DNA of 64,000 nucleotides, taken from Okapia johnstoni (Eukaryota; Chordata; Mammalia; Artiodactyla; Giraffidae). The position numbers were made by a program, and so were the translations under genes. This document shows positions 1-13,247 of this stretch, piece by piece. Every line of letters begins with the position of its first letter. The first letter of the stretch is position 1. The stretch covers positions 95,547,461 through 95,611,460 of the forward strand of contig CM044307.1 of assembly GCA_024291935.2 (NCBI GenBank), in the 5' to 3' direction. The notes beneath the pieces are model-generated. The model was not told the origin of the DNA, did no database searches, and saw only the letters and a list, made by a program, of their open reading frames with translations.

Positions 1-296
1 CTAAAGGAGATCAGTCCTGGGTGTTCATTGGAAGGACTGATGTTGAAGCTGAGACTCCAATACTTTGGCCACCTGATGTGAAGAACTGACTCATTGGAAA
101 AGACTCTGATGCTGGGAAGGATTGGGGGCAGGAGGAGAAGGGGATGACAGAGGAAGATGGTTGGATGGCATCACCAACTCAATGGACATGGATTTGGATG
201 GATTCCGGGAGTTGGTGACGGACAGGGAGGCCTGGCGTGCTGCAGTTCATAGGATTGCAGAGTTGGATACGACTGACCGACTGAACTGAACCGACT
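1..296 (+). mobile_element. BovB (RTE) LINE, 3' end, continues off the left edge
   Basis: The extreme 3' end of a BovB retrotransposon enters the window already inside the C-terminal coding part of ORF2. It reads through the family's usual ending (gacagggaggcctggcgtgc, then a 'gactgaccgactgaactgaa' tail). The same ending appears in the copies at 25440-25548, 44130-44206 and 47030-47118. The frame has stops (for example a TGA after the 'ggccacctgatg' stretch), so it encodes nothing functional. Bov-tA SINEs share the 'aagagt-gg-ac-gactga' ending, which is why BovB is thought to mobilise them. Confidence 0.93.
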
Positions 297-774
297 GTAT
301 TTGTACAATCTCTACCAAAAATGATAGTTCAGTCCAGCTTAGTAGTAAAACTTTTCTATTTTCCAATTCTCTTTCTGACATCCACTGAACTAAGTATGAG
401 AAAAGTAGGAATGATCAGGCAAAAGAGGGGTGTATGTGTGAACATCTGTCTCACCAAATTCTAGTGTACCACTTATGCTTATATTTTATCTCTTCCAAAT
501 TTAGACCTTGGAATTCAAAGGGATGTCATCGTGACATAAATTAATCTCATTGCCCTCAATATGTCCATTACTGGCATAATTTTCATTTTAAGAAATACTT
601 GCACAGTTATGAAATTTCAAACACATTTTGAACATAGCCCATGGTTTCAACCCTATATAGATAACTACTATTTTTCCCACATAACCTGATAAAAATTTCT
701 ATAAGTTTTTCAAGTATGTAATGTTTCATCCATATCCAATTTAATACCAAACATGTTCTCTTGATTTCATATAT

Positions 775-1115
775 ATTGCTCCTTTCTGCCAGAAAGGCTT
801 TTCTTATCTTTTCCTCTTGCTTTTATGTTCTTTCTTTGCCTTTTGCCTTTGTATTTTCTCTTCCTCTTTCAATTCCCTAAATATTTCCCTGACTTCCTTG
901 TCTTCTGCACCCTCTTGTATTATAAACTGTATCCCTTTTCCATGGCGATGATCACCTTTGTAATATTATAAATTTTTGTTCAGTTGATTAATGTCTGTCT
1001 CACTCAATGAGTTATATAATAAGCCTAGGGTCTTTGTTTTTTTGTGCTCACAATTGTAATTCCAGCACCTAGCATATAAATTAACACACAAGAGGCTTTT
1101 GTTACGTGGTTTAGA
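775..1115 (+). mobile_element. L2-like LINE 3' end fossil
   Basis: This diverged stretch resembles an L2 3'UTR. It has a 'ctgccagaaaggcttttc' block, then 'aatgtctgtctcactcaatgag', then 'tttgtgctcacaattgtaattccagcacctagcata', and ends in 'gaatgaatga'. That order and wording match the common mammalian L2 tail. Divergence is high and the call rests on remembered consensus. Confidence 0.5.
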
Positions 1116-1669
1116 ATGAATGATTCCCAAGTTCCCAGAGTATGAAGTAGGTGAATTTATAAGTCAAATTGAAACATATTTAATCAAGTTAAATACATAA
1201 AAATTATCATCACTATATATAAAATATAGGGATAGAAATATAAGAAAGCAAAGAGAAAGTTGAGGAAAGAAACTACCATTCATGGTGCATCTTACTTTTC
1301 AGCATTCTAGTATAATTCTCACTATAAATCCACATCCTGTCTAATATTTTCCTTTTGCAACTGAAAGACTTGTGATGCAGAGTTTAAGTGGTTTTATCAA
1401 CTTCTTGCACCTAAAAAGCATATGTGGAATTACATCTGATCATCCTTAAAGACACTTCTGTTTCCACCGGTCCTTGACTGAATACCTTGTAGTTTTATGA
1501 CCTTGAGTACACTCTTTGATCCTGTTCAAACTTGACTCCAGTCTCTCCTCTGAAGAATAAGTTATGTGGAAATTATGAGTTTAAACCTATCTTAGACTCA
1601 CATCTTTTTAAATGCATTTTCTTTCCTTCTCCATAAGTACAGCTACAATTTAAATGCTTCTGCAATAGT

Positions 1670-1780
1670 CAATTACTATACTTACAATGCGCCAGATGTT
1701 ATCTCATTTGAATGGTGCCCACACATTGCAGGTGCAAAATGGAGGCCACAATTGAGCAAATTTGGACCTAAGTATCCTGT
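1670..1780 (+). mobile_element. MIR-like SINE fossil
   Basis: The order of short blocks is that of MIR: 'tacaatgcgccagat', 'gttatctcatttgaat', 'gtgcaaaatggagg', then 'ttgagcaaatttgga'. The core-SINE landmarks 'tgtgccag' and 'ttatctcattt' are visible, but the copy is short and strongly decayed. Confidence 0.35.
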
Positions 1781-3097
1781 GTTTTCATTTAATCTATACG
1801 CTTGGCCATGTAAATCATTTTCCTCTGATTTTTTTCAGTTTTCTTTTTGCCTAGCAGACTTACTTTACATTACTTGAAAATCTTTGAAAAGTGAGACTGT
1901 TATATTGCATGTTTTAGAATCATTAAAAAATTCACACCTCTGAGGTATCACTCCAATATCCTATCATGTCCAAACATATAAATCTTGTAACTTTGTGCGG
2001 CGTCCACCAGCGGTATTTCTGTTGGTTGATATACCTACACTAGTGAGAAAGACAAGGACAAACTCTAATATATTCATAAAAATACTCATCTTAGGATACA
2101 TTCTAAGTCACTGTTTTCTAGGATCTGAGTCTCTTCTATACTTCATTAACTTCAAAATACAGTCAATTGTATGACACACTGTTATGGTAATTACCATTGA
2201 GAAAGAACAACAGGAGAACACTGTCAATTAAAAGTTATCACAATACTGGTGGAAAGATAACTTTCAGACTCAATGAAGACTTTTGATTCATATATCACTC
2301 TTGATGTATACATTAAAAATAAAGTACAAGAGAAATAATGTGATTGTTATTCCTAAGACCTTTCATTCAGAATCTGGCTCTTTGGAAACACAGAATTGTC
2401 ATTCTCTGTATTTTACCTAAAATAGTATGCCCTGTGGTGACACCAAGAATATCGATGATACAATGATGTGCAATTCCTTTAAAATATCCTCTACTTTTGT
2501 CTCCAAATAGTTTTTGCTTTCCTTTACTTCTGTTATGCACACTAGATTTTGTTGTTCTACTGAATTTTCCAGAGAATTTCATGGCATATCTTTAAGCAAT
2601 AATGAGAAATCATATATTTTTTTCTCAAATTGTTTTTAAATACTCTATTGATTATAAAAATGTTGGGGAAATGGTTATCCAGTCATGTCACCAGAAAAGA
2701 AAAAAAATTTAAAAAAACTTCCTCAAACCCAGGCAAACTTCCACAGTTTTAAGGGCCATCAACATTTCAATGAATTTGAATGTAAATAAATATATAGAGC
2801 TGCTTCTTAAAAAAGCAAAAAGTGAATACCCAATATTGGCTAATGCTATACCACAACTAGTATAATGGTTTTACTGAGTAAATGTTGCCATGTTTGTGCT
2901 ACTTTAATACAAGTTTCACTGATTCAATGAATCGGCATACCATAGGGTTCCTCTCTGGAGTTTTTAGCCTTAACTACCATGTTTCTAGTTCTCTGTTATC
3001 TATGTCACTTTGTCTCCAATATGCCCTCCTCATTATGCCTTAATTTAATCTAAATAGTTGAGAGAAATACCTATGAAGTACTTCCCTGGGGCAGAAG

Positions 3098-3185
3098 GTG
3101 ATATGTAGCTAACATTTTATGGGCACTTATCTATTATGAACAAGCCACTTTCATAGGGGATTTATATCTACTTTGGTATTTAAAC
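3098..3185 (+). mobile_element. MIR-like SINE fossil
   Basis: The stretch 'gtagctaacattttatgggcacttatctattatgaacaagccactttc' follows the MIR core (agctaacatttattgagcacttactatgtgcc...). Only the core segment is recognisable. Confidence 0.4.
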
Positions 3186-4128
3186 CAAAGGAGCAATTCA
3201 GGACTTATAATTGCTGTTTTAAAACTATAAACATAACAAGGATTGGTTTGGTTATACAGTTTAACCTGGATAATCCGGAGTAGAGTTTGCATGCTCTGAT
3301 AGACATTCTAGGTATCCTTTTTATTTATCCTCCCCTTCTTACTCTAACTTTTAATCTCATATAAATTAGCCAACAAGCATTCTGTTTTCCTCTTTTATTT
3401 TTTAAGACATTTTCTCCATTTAGAAATTGCTTTCTTTATAATCACTACTACCTCATTTATACTTATTGAAATGCAAATCACAAAATGTTTTATTTTGGGT
3501 GCTAGATATATAGCCAACTTACCATGTGCTGATTACATGCTCATTCCAAACAAGTCCTCCTTGATAAAGTCTCTTGAGAATCTGATCAAGTTTCTTGATT
3601 ATAACTGAAATTTAAAGTTTTTTGGAAATAGGCAATAAAGATGTAGGACCAATTAGAGATTGCAAATTTGGGACACTGTCTTAATATTTTCTTAAGGAAG
3701 TAAAGTGGTACCTAAGAAGCAGCAACCAATAAAGCAGAGGTAAGGAAGGGACGATTTGCTCTGAAGGATAGACTCAGGTATAATGCTGAGCTTGGCCAAG
3801 ATAATGCAAGACTCACTCTGAGCTGTTAAGGTCTCTGTTCTGAAGGGAAAATAGCATTAGAATATTTGCACCCATACCTCATGTAGTTGATTTGATAGAA
3901 TTTGAAATGTAGGATAGAGGAGACTATGTGCTCAAGTGTACCAGGTTTATTATATTTCCAGAAATGTGTGGAAAAGGTATTTATTCAAAATCTACAATTT
4001 TATACATCAGAGATTAGTCAATTTGTTTTAAGTTAAGCAAGCAAGTTCACCTATCTAATCATGAAGAGATGGTGACCTAGATCTCCATAATTCTTTGTCT
4101 GAAAGATTTACTGATTTTTCTCTTTGCG

Positions 4129-4152
4129 TACACACACACACACACACATATA
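4129..4152. repeat. (CA)n microsatellite
   Basis: About eleven CA units run into a short TATA stretch. It is a potentially polymorphic marker with no sign of other function. Confidence 0.9.
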
Positions 4153-5806
4153 TGCATGGGCATGGAGGATGGAATATTACTCAGTTAGCATCCTCTCCAT
4201 AAAGCCAGCAGGTTCAATTTCCTTCAGTTTACTGTAATGTCTAAGGCATATTTTCCTAATAGAGTAGCTGGGAATGTTGTTGTACCCAAGTCTTATGACT
4301 TAAAACTTTGTCATTGTAGCTCCCAAAGAGAAAGGATCTGAGCTAAAATAAAGCTGAGCGAGGACGCCATAAAGGAGTAGTTTTTAAACACACTACCTGC
4401 TAGCTACTGTTACACAATTAACTTCTTTTTCTAACAGCTGAAAATCTAGTTGAATGAGGGGTTTCAGAGCTTAAGATTTTCTTGCATACAAATGATGGCA
4501 CAATAAGAATACACAAATTAGCCCAGTAAATAGAAAACTTCAATTATTTTCTGCCTCATTGGAAGATAGAAGTATCAAAGAAGGTCCCTGGGGATCAGAA
4601 TGTGCACTGATATTATTCAATATATTCATTAAGCAGTCAGTGGAAAATATAAATGAGTACACATCCAACTCTGCAATAAGAAAATGCTAGAAGCTAGAGA
4701 TAATAAATCAGATTGATCAAAAATACAGAAGGATCTGGACAGCTGGGGAAATTATTCAGATGAGGAGATGAATTTTAATGGAAAGAGTAGCTCGATAATG
4801 CATTTGAAGAAGAATACACAGTAGAAAAATACAAACTAATAAGAAGTTAAGATACATAAGAATTAATTATGGAGAACCCTAATTTTAGTGTATTTGTTGA
4901 TTAATTGAAAAGTTTAGTGTCACATCAATGAGAAATAATTATATCCTAAATCCTCTGAGTTAAACAATTGGAAAATAAGAGAAAAATTATAATACCACTT
5001 AGCTAGACAATAAAATTCTGTTTATAAGCTTAATGGAGTTTTATTTTTAAGTTAGACACTTTCACAGCAAAGTAGCAGTTGTACTAAGAGTTGGCAATTT
5101 TAACTAGCATGGAGATAGCTGTTTGAATAGTTTTGTGTTTAAAGTACTGAATTCCCTGCATATATCCAATCTTGTACATTCATGTCAACTCTATCCTCAA
5201 AGTTTTCCACCTTATCACAGTCTTGTGACATTTCTCCAAAGTCTCAATCTCAAATTAATATGTCAACTCTTCCTTTGCACTTAAGATGCAGTGAAATATC
5301 AAACAAGAGATTCACAGCTAACTGTTTTGAATAAATGAAATGGAATTCCAATTTCCCAGATATATAACACATTCTTACTATAAATTAAGCCATGCTATTT
5401 CTAATTATATAAATGTTTGCATTTGCTATCATAATATGTAAGAAAATATCATTAGAACACACTCACTATCAATTTTTCTCCAAGGAGACAAATAATAACC
5501 AATATAATTACTAGTTGGTTTACCCTGAATTTAAGAAATGGATGAGATTATACATATTAATAAAGCCTACTGAGATGGTAGTCTCCATGTTAAATGTTTA
5601 TGAAATTAGGAAATATCTACCGGAGAGTATGCAATATGGAGGCAGAATCTTCAGTTGAACACTTAGAAAATATAAATTCTTATCCCAATTCTGACCCATT
5701 TGCTCTGTGGTCTTGACAAGACTCTCATTCTTTCTGGAACTGGCTAAAGTCATGGTATTAAGAGTTAATGAAAAATGTAGAAGCCCTGTATAAATGTATC
5801 ACATCA

Positions 5807-5890
5807 TTGTTGCTGTTGTTTAGTTGCTAAGTCATGTCTGACTCCTTGTGACCCCATGGACTGCAGCATGCCAGGCTTCCCTGTCCTTCA
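5807..5890 (-). mobile_element. Bov SINE 3' fragment
   Basis: The sequence runs 'ttgctgttgtttagttgctaagtcatgtctgactccttgtgaccccatggactgcag...ccaggcttccctgtcc', which is the antisense of the Bov-A/Bov-tA 3' half. The 5' (tRNA-like) half is missing, so this is a truncated copy. Confidence 0.8.
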
Positions 5891-8800
5891 TTAATAATAT
5901 TAACATTAATTTCATTATTATTTATTTATATATAATATTTCAAATAAAATAGAAATTCTTGTTCTAGTGAGACCACTTAAATGTATTTTTATGAGATTTA
6001 AAGTTTGATCTTCCAAACTCCTGAATATTAAAATTTTAATCATTTATCTCACACAGGCTTCCACATTTTTTCTTCCTTTCTCTTTTTCTTTATTTAAAAC
6101 AAATAATTCTATTGTCTTGAGTCTCTTTCTTTTATGTTCTTTCAGAATCTTTTTTAGCCATTCCTCCTGTCCTAGATAGCTTGGTTTATCATCATCACCA
6201 GTGGTAATGTTTTGAAACATCTCCAATAAGTCATAATTACTATCACTTCTCATTTTATATGATAGACTATTCTGTCATTTCCCAAGAAAGGAGAAAAAAA
6301 TTAGTATTCACTATAGCTTCTTCACTTTTATACATGGTGCTTCCTCCTGCACTGCTTTCTACTACAGTCTCAGAAGCACTTACTGATTCTTAAACCCTGT
6401 CTTGGGTGATTCTCTGAACTGGAAATTGTGACCTTGAGGCCATACTGACAGGTCATGTCTGTGTGCTCTGGCCCCATGACTATGCTGAATTCCAGAGAAG
6501 AGCATCTTTGCTTGCTCTGGGAGATTTGTTTGTCTCCAGGGTCTTGGCTTCTCTTCTCTCACGGGAAGCGTTGTATGTCTGTGCTCACTCTGAATGCAAG
6601 AAGACACAGGTGGCCAATAACATCCTTCTGATGCATCCACCCAGGAAAACGAGTGCGAGGGGCCAAGCAGAACATAGAAATCATGCAGCAACTTCAGGCA
6701 GATAATTCATGATATAGCGTGAGTCAGAGAACGTTATTCTGATTGAATTTAACATCTTAGGAATTACTATTAGAAGAAATATTTGCCTGAGAACTGGACT
6801 CATTTTACATGATTATTGTTTATTGGACTATAATACTAATGCTAATATTAATAAATCACACTCTGTGGGCTAATAAGGATTATCTAATTTAATAATAATA
6901 CTTACTATCCAATGAAATAATCTATTAAAATCATCTTAGTTTACAAGGGAAGAACCTAAGTCCCAAAGACTCCCAGGTAGTAAGCATGAGAGCAAGGGTT
7001 AGAATATGTTGTTTATCACTATTCACAGAACTCTGAGATCTTAAAAACCATCTCCACTTATTGGGAAAATACTCCAGTATGCAAAAGTATCAGTCCCTGC
7101 ATGCATTAATGAATCCAAAGGCATAGAGGTAAAAAGGATTCTTTAAAGCCTTAATCCCACGCTGATCAGTTCTGAAAAAAAAATCCTGGGAGGCAGAGTT
7201 TGGGCAATAAGGGACATTCTTCTATTCCTAACGTTCATAGGTATACACTGAAGACCTTGATGAAGTTATTTGGGAAAATCTCTACACTGCTGACTCTGCC
7301 CTGGTAGCATGCATTCAAGAAGACATGCGATAAATTAGGGATTGTTTAAAGGCTCAGTGTAATACAATGAGATGACAATCATCCTGAAAACCAAGGTCTT
7401 GCTGGACAAATGCTACACTTGGCTGCAACTCTCTTCTGACCTACAGACCTCAGAGCTGTCATTGTATTCTGTTACCTCCAGAGTTCATATTCAGTCTCCA
7501 TTATCTGTGTTAGAGTTATATACCAGCTTCCTGTTAAAGAAAGCTGGCTTAATTAAAGAGGAAATATCACTAAATATTATGAAACCAAAGCAGATACATG
7601 GTACTCAGGTAAACCAAAGAGATAACCATAAATGAAAAGATAGGTAAAAAAGAGCAAGCATGTCTTATATGTGATGCATATCATATCAAATAACTTCCTA
7701 GTAGTAGGTGAAATGTTAGGTGTTAATGCCAGTAAACCAGAGTGTTTTACTACTTCATCTTAAGATAAACCATTGACTTTATCTGAAAGTTAATCATTCT
7801 GTCATGCTTTGTTGTTCTGTTACCAACAACACCAGTGTTGTGGACTAGAGGTACAGTTTTGATTAGTGTACTTTATAATACAGTTTTGTTGTGGGTGGCA
7901 GAAACCCAATTCAAATTGATGCAGCAAAAATGGAGTGTTTGGTTAGTATAACAAGGACATCTAACAGTGGTGACAGATTTAGATATAACTTGATTTAAGC
8001 ATTCAAAGAGATATTTAAAGAGAGTTCTCTAAAGGTAACTTTACCACTGCTTTGCTTTCATCTTTGTTGACTTTATTTTTAGGCAGCTATCCTCAATCAC
8101 AAGTAATGCTAAGTGATAACTAGTGACACCAAAACAATATTGTTATCAGTTTAGATATTTTGGGGGGAAAAACAAATTAATTCCTTTTCCTATTAACATA
8201 AAAATCCCCACATAAGTATCTGCCTAGTCCAGCTGAGGTAATGAGTTTAAGTGAAGAGATTGAAGTGCCCTAAATGGGTATATCTGTGTCACATGTATTT
8301 CTAAAGTTCAAGATTGAGTCAGTTCACTGCAAATCACAGAGATTGAGATTGAGAAATGTTATCTTCCAAAAGAAAGACAAGGTGCTTTTACCAAAGGAAA
8401 GGGAAATGATTGTTGGGTAGGCAAAATAACAGATCTGCAGCATGAATGGCCCCCATGGGAGACAATGAAGATTAACACAGAATCTAAGAATAATAATGCA
8501 TTCAGAGTTTAGAGAGTCCTTGAACATGATCACTCTCTTTGTTCAATATTTGGACAGGATTTGTTGGCAAGTACTGTGTCAATGATGTCTTCAATTAGCA
8601 AAATGGAGCTGAAATTATCAAGACCCTGGTCCAAAATGCATCAACTGGTATTATAGCCATGCTTACTAGACCTGCTTTCAAATGAAGCCAATATATTTTC
8701 AAGCCAAAAGAAAGACTGGACCACAGAAACTCAGCCTGGAGAAATGTAGAAGAGTTGTTGATTGCTTAAAATAAACAGAAATAGGAATGGTCAGCTGGCA

Positions 8801-9936
8801 GGGAGGAATCCAAGATAGGCTAATAACATTTTGAGAAAAAAAAAATCTCTACAGATCTATAATACAGAGACTAATAGACAAGAGAGAAAGCTTAACTCCA
8901 AATGCATGCCTTTAAAGCTGCAACCTCACCTTCAAAGCAGAAGGCAGCTTTCTTAATTTATTGCCTCAGAATAGATACTGACCTTTCCAACCTGATTCCC
9001 CACTATCACTGTTAGTTTCAAATGTTAAAGTATAGTGTTTGTATATTTTTACACCATATAAGTACAAATAACATACAAATACTCAACATCATTGCTTATC
9101 AAGGGTGGCCATGAATTTATACAATATAGTGATTCTGTCTAAAAAACTGCCAAACACACAAACAAAAATATATCAATGAAAAATTTCATTCCTAAGTCCA
9201 AATAATCAAAATAGAGACTCTGTAATTAAATCCCAGTTAAATTTGAGGCTACTTGAAAAAAGGATGTTTAAACATTTAGAACAAGTACATTGTCTTGTCT
9301 GCTTGAAGATTAAAAAATTGAAAGTTTGAAAGATATATAATTTTTATTCATATAAATTATATTAGCAAGCTCTTATGAATATGTGCTGTATCTGGTTTTG
9401 TCTCATTACAGTTTACCAAAATGTATGAATGCGTGTGTGTGTGTCTGCTTGTGTTCATTTATGTATGGTAATCCCCTCAATGGCACAAGTGTTCATTTTG
9501 ACTCTCAGGGACAAGCTATAAAAAGAGCAATGCTTATGGTCTAATTCAAATGCAGTAAGAGGAAAAGGAGTAAGTGCATGCACTTTCATTTAGCAGGTTC
9601 AGCTAGCTTATTTGTGCATCTAACATAATCTTTTAAAAATTACCATATGAGAAATATAACAGATTGTAAATGGTTGCTCATATTAACTTAGCTAAGTACT
9701 TGTAATGTGCCTAAGCATTATTTAACAGAACAAAATTACAAAACAGTATGATACCTCCAGAGTTTGGAGGACTGTTACTGACTAAATCATATTTAGCAAT
9801 TGGAAGGCTAAAATAGAGAATATTTAATCAGTAAATACTTTTCAAATACATGCATATATATAAATATATACCTTTTTTTTTTTACATATTGAAAGTATGT
9901 ATGAAATTGGAAAAAAAAATCTAATTCTTCCTCCTA
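5891..9936. other. Mostly single-copy sequence, no gene seen
   Basis: Apart from a MIR-like fossil at 6830-7015 I recognise nothing firmly. 6380-6705 is richer in G+C than its surroundings and is open on both strands (103 codons minus, 80 codons plus). I see no protein motif in either, so I do not call a gene. 9600-9760 has weak MIR-like wording ('cttgtaatgtgcctaagcattattt'). A short (GT)n lies at 9431-9444. Confidence 0.55.
6830..7015 (+). mobile_element. MIR-like SINE fossil
   Basis: Recognisable MIR order: 'ggattatctaatttaat', 'atcatcttagtttacaaggg', 'aagaacctaagtcccaaaga', 'ccaggtagtaagcatgagagcaagggttagaa'. These are the core, 'tttacagatgaggaaactgag' and 'agctagtaagtggcagagc' landmarks in decayed form. 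Confidence 0.55.
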
Positions 9937-10138
9937 GCACTGGTGGCTCAGTGGTAAAGAACTCTCCTGCTGATGCAGGAGACATGGATTCAATCCCTGA
10001 GTCAGGAAGATTCCCTGGAGAAGGAAGTGGCAACCCACTCCAGTATCCTTGCCTGGAAAATCTCAGGGACAGAGGATCCCTGGCTACAGTACATGCAATC
10101 ACAAAAGAGTCAGACACAACTTAGCGACTAAAAACAAC
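9937..10138 (+). mobile_element. Bov-tA type SINE, near full length
   Basis: It starts in the tRNA-like head ('agcactggtggctcagtggtaaagaa'), runs through 'gcaggagacatggattcaatccctgagtcagg' and the 'ggcaacccactccagtatccttgcctgg' body, and ends 'cagacacaacttagcgac' plus an A-rich tail. It carries the A-box-like and B-box-like segments of a tRNA-derived pol III promoter (ggctcagtggt; ggattcaatcc). Confidence 0.92.
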
Positions 10139-10357
10139 AATTTCATTTTATGAATCTTAGTTTGAAACAGATCCAAAATATACTAAGGAAAAAGGAGAAA
10201 ACCACTTGTCTTTTGGTGAGAAATAAAATGTTTTTCTAGAATTCCAAAAGTTTGTCTTTAAATGTTAAGAGACAATTTTGAAAGACTGAGAAATGCAATT
10301 AAGGGAAAATTCACCATGATGATCTTCCAGCCCAAGAGGAAATACAGATCATCCAGG

Positions 10358-10515
10358 TCAGTGGTTTCCCACGTATTGTTCAGCAGCATCAAGATCACCT
10401 GGAAACTTATTAAATATTCAAGTTATCGGGCTCCATCCAGGACCTACTGAATCAAAAATTTTGAGAGTAGAGAGCTTTAATCTATGTGTTAAAATCCCCC
10501 TTGAGTATCACTCTT
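10358..10515. mobile_element. MER5A-like hAT DNA transposon fossil
   Basis: The stretch contains 'gtcagtggtttcccacg', 'atcaagatcacctggaaacttatta', 'gggctccatccaggacctactgaatc' and 'taatctatgtgttaaaatccccc'. This is the block order of the non-autonomous hAT family MER5A (cagtggttctcaa... tcacctgg... gggcccca... ctactgaatc). Transposase is absent, as in all MER5A copies. Confidence 0.7.
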
Positions 10516-10827
10516 TCAGGTTAAAAGAAACTTGATGGGAATTAGTTGGAGATAGTTGTTTGAAAAGTAGTCATTACACTTGCCCCAACTGGAGGCCAAA
10601 ATGCTGGATAGCTCAGAGTATAGTCAATATAACTAACAGGAGGGTACAAGAAGCATCTCCAGATTTGGACTTCAGCCTCCATTCTGAGCACAGACACATA
10701 AAGAATGCAAACCTTTAATCCACATTCTGTCCAGCATGAGGTTAAAGCCTGACAGCAGCTTCACAGTCCTGGATAGTGCTGAGGAAAAGATGAAGTCTCC
10801 TGTCTACTTGCAAATGGAGTCAAAAAT

Positions 10828-13247
10828 ATTGTTGCTCAGACACAAGTACATGTCTGACTCTTTGCAGCTTCATGGTCTACAGTAAGCCAGGATTCCCTGT
10901 CCATCACCATCTCCAGGAGCTTGCTGAAACTCATGTCTATTGAGTTGATGATGTCATCCAGCCATCTCATCCTCTGCCTGCCTCTTCTTCACCAGCCTTC
11001 AACCTTTCCAAGCATCAGGGTCTTTTCCAATGAGTCAGACCTTCCCATTAGGTGGCCAGAGTATTGGAGCTTCAGCTACAGCATTAATCCTTCCAATGAA
11101 TATTCAGAGTTGATTTCCTTTAGGATTGACTGGTTTGATCTCCTTGCAGTCCAAGGGACTCTCAAGAGTCTTCTCCAGCACCACAGTTCAAAAGCATCAA
11201 TTCTTCAGCACTCAGCCTTCTTTATGGTCAAACTATCACATCTGTATATGACTACTGGAAAATCCATAGCTTTGACTATACAGACCTTTGTCTGCAAAGT
11301 ACCGTCTCTGCTTTTTAATACACTGTCTAGGATCATCATAGCTTTTCTATCAAGTAACAAGCATCTTTTAATTTCATGGCTGCAGTCACTGTGGTGATTT
11401 TGGAGCCCAAGAAAATAAAGTCTGTCACTGTTTCCATTGTTTTCCCATCTATTTCCATGAATGATTGGACTGGATGCCATGATCTTAGTTTTTTGAATGT
11501 TGAGTTTCAAGCCAGTTTTTTCACTCTCTTTCACCTTCATCAAGAGGCTGTTTAGTTCCGCTTCACTTTCTTCCAATAAGGATGGTGTCATCTACATATT
11601 TGAGGTTATTGTTATTTCTCCCAGCAATCTTGATTCCAGCTTGTGCTTAATCCAGCCCAGTATTTCGCATGATGTACTCTGCATATAAGTTAAGTAAGCA
11701 GCATGACAATATACAACCTTGAAGTACTCCTTTCCCAATTTGGAACCAGTCTGTTGTTTCCATTTATGGTTTCAGTTGTTGCTTCTTGACCTGCAAACAG
11801 GTTTCAAAGGAGGCGGGTAAGGAGAACTGGTATTCCCATCTCTTTAAGAATTTCCACAGTTTTATTCTGAGCCACACAGTCAAAGGCTTTAGCACAGTCA
11901 ATAAAACAGAAGTACATGTTTTTCTGGAATTTTCTTGCTTTTTCTATGATCCAGCAGATGTTGGCAATTTGATCTCTGGTTCCTCTGCCTTTTCAAAATC
12001 CAGCTTGAATATCTGGAAGTTCTCAGTTCATGTACTATTTAATCCTGGCTTGGAGAATTTTGAGCATTACTTTGCTAGCCCATAAGATGAGTGCAATTGT
12101 GTGGTAGTTTGAGCATTTTTTGGCATTGCTTTTCTTTGGGTTTGGAATGAAAACTGACCTTTTCCAGCCCTGTGGCCACTGGTGAGTTTTCCAAATTTGC
12201 TGGCATATTGAGTGCAGCACTTTCATAGCATCATCTTTTAGGATTTGAAATAGCTCAGCTGAATACCATTACCTCCTTTGTTTTGTTCATAATGATGCTT
12301 CCTAAGGTCCACTTGATTTCACATTCCAGGATGTCTGGCTCTAGGTGAGTGATCACACCATCGTGGTTATCTGGGTCATTAAGATCGTTTTTGTATAGTT
12401 CTTCTATGTATTCTTGCCACCTCTTCTTAATATCTTCTGCTTCTGTTTGGTCCATACAATTTCTGTCCTTTATTGTGCCCATCTTTGCATGAAATATTCC
12501 CTTGGTGTCTCTAATCATCTTGAAGAGATCTCTAGTCTTTCCTATTCTATTGTTTTCTTCTATTTCTTTGCATTCTTCACTTAGGAAGGCTTTATCTCTT
12601 CTTGCTATTCTTTGGAACTCTGCATTCAGATGGGTATTTCTTTCCTATTCTCCTTTGCCTTTCCCTTGTCTTCTTTTCTCAGCTATTTTTAAGGCCTCCT
12701 CAGACAACCATTTTGCCTTTTTGCCTTTCTTTTTCTTGGGGATGGTCTTGGTCACTGCCTCCTGTACAATGTTATGAACCTCTGTCCATAGTTCATCAGG
12801 CACTCTGTCTATCAGATCTAATCCCTTCAATCTCTTTGTCACTTCCACTGTATAATTGTAAAAGATTTGATTTATGTCATACCTGAATGGTCTAGTAGTT
12901 TTCCCTACTTTCTTCAATTTAAGTCTGAATTTTGCAGTAAGCAGTTCATGATCTGAGCCAAAATCATCTCCTGGTCTTGTTTTTGCTGACTATAGAACTT
13001 CTCCATCTTTGAATGCAAAGAATATAATCAGTCTGATTTTTGCATTGACCATCTGCTGATGTCCATGTGTAGAATTGTCTCGTATTATTGGAAGAGTGTG
13101 TTTGCTATGATCAGTGCATTCTCTTAGCAAAATTCTATTAGCCTTTGCCCTGCTTCATTTTGTACTCCAAGGCCAAACTTGCCTGTTAGTCCAGATATCT
13201 CTTGACTTTCTACTTTTGAGTTCCAGTCCCTATGATGAAAAGGACAT
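10828..13247 (-). mobile_element. BovB LINE, 5'-truncated, decayed ORF2
   Basis: This is an antisense BovB of about 2.4 kb. Reading the minus strand from right to left, it starts within the endonuclease region near the 'gactggaatgcaaaag' block. It continues through the linker, reverse transcriptase and C-terminal region to the family tail near 10828. Frame remnants include KKVGKTTRPFRYD... (12645-12917), IRDTKGIFHAKMG...ITHLEPDILECE (12255-12518), HSICQQIWKT (12035-12226) and the C-terminal KTKIMASSPI...KRCLLLDRKAM (11205-11591). Frameshifts and stops separate these, so no functional enzyme is made. It is older than the copy at 56892-59000, judged by its greater divergence. Confidence 0.94.

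Larger units (their letters stand above)
297..5806. other. Mostly single-copy AT-rich sequence, no gene seen
   Basis: Outside the L2-like and MIR-like fossils listed separately, I recognise no exon, RNA gene or mobile element here. The only open frame above 60 codons, at 2367-2582 on the minus strand, has no recognisable motif or start context and is low-complexity. Splice-like and poly(A)-like motifs occur at the frequency expected of AT-rich DNA. Confidence 0.6.

Noticed and set aside
9842..10124. Overlapping frames on both strands
   Set aside because: They are reading frames of a Bov-tA SINE. The same peptides (PPGSSVHGI..., SLVGYSPWG...) recur at each SINE.
10921..11397. 158-codon plus-strand frame in the 10.8-13.2 kb BovB
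   Set aside because: It is the antisense shadow of BovB ORF2. Similar Ser/Leu-rich frames appear opposite every BovB (24934-25521, 30308-30917, 43536-44105, 57003-57203).
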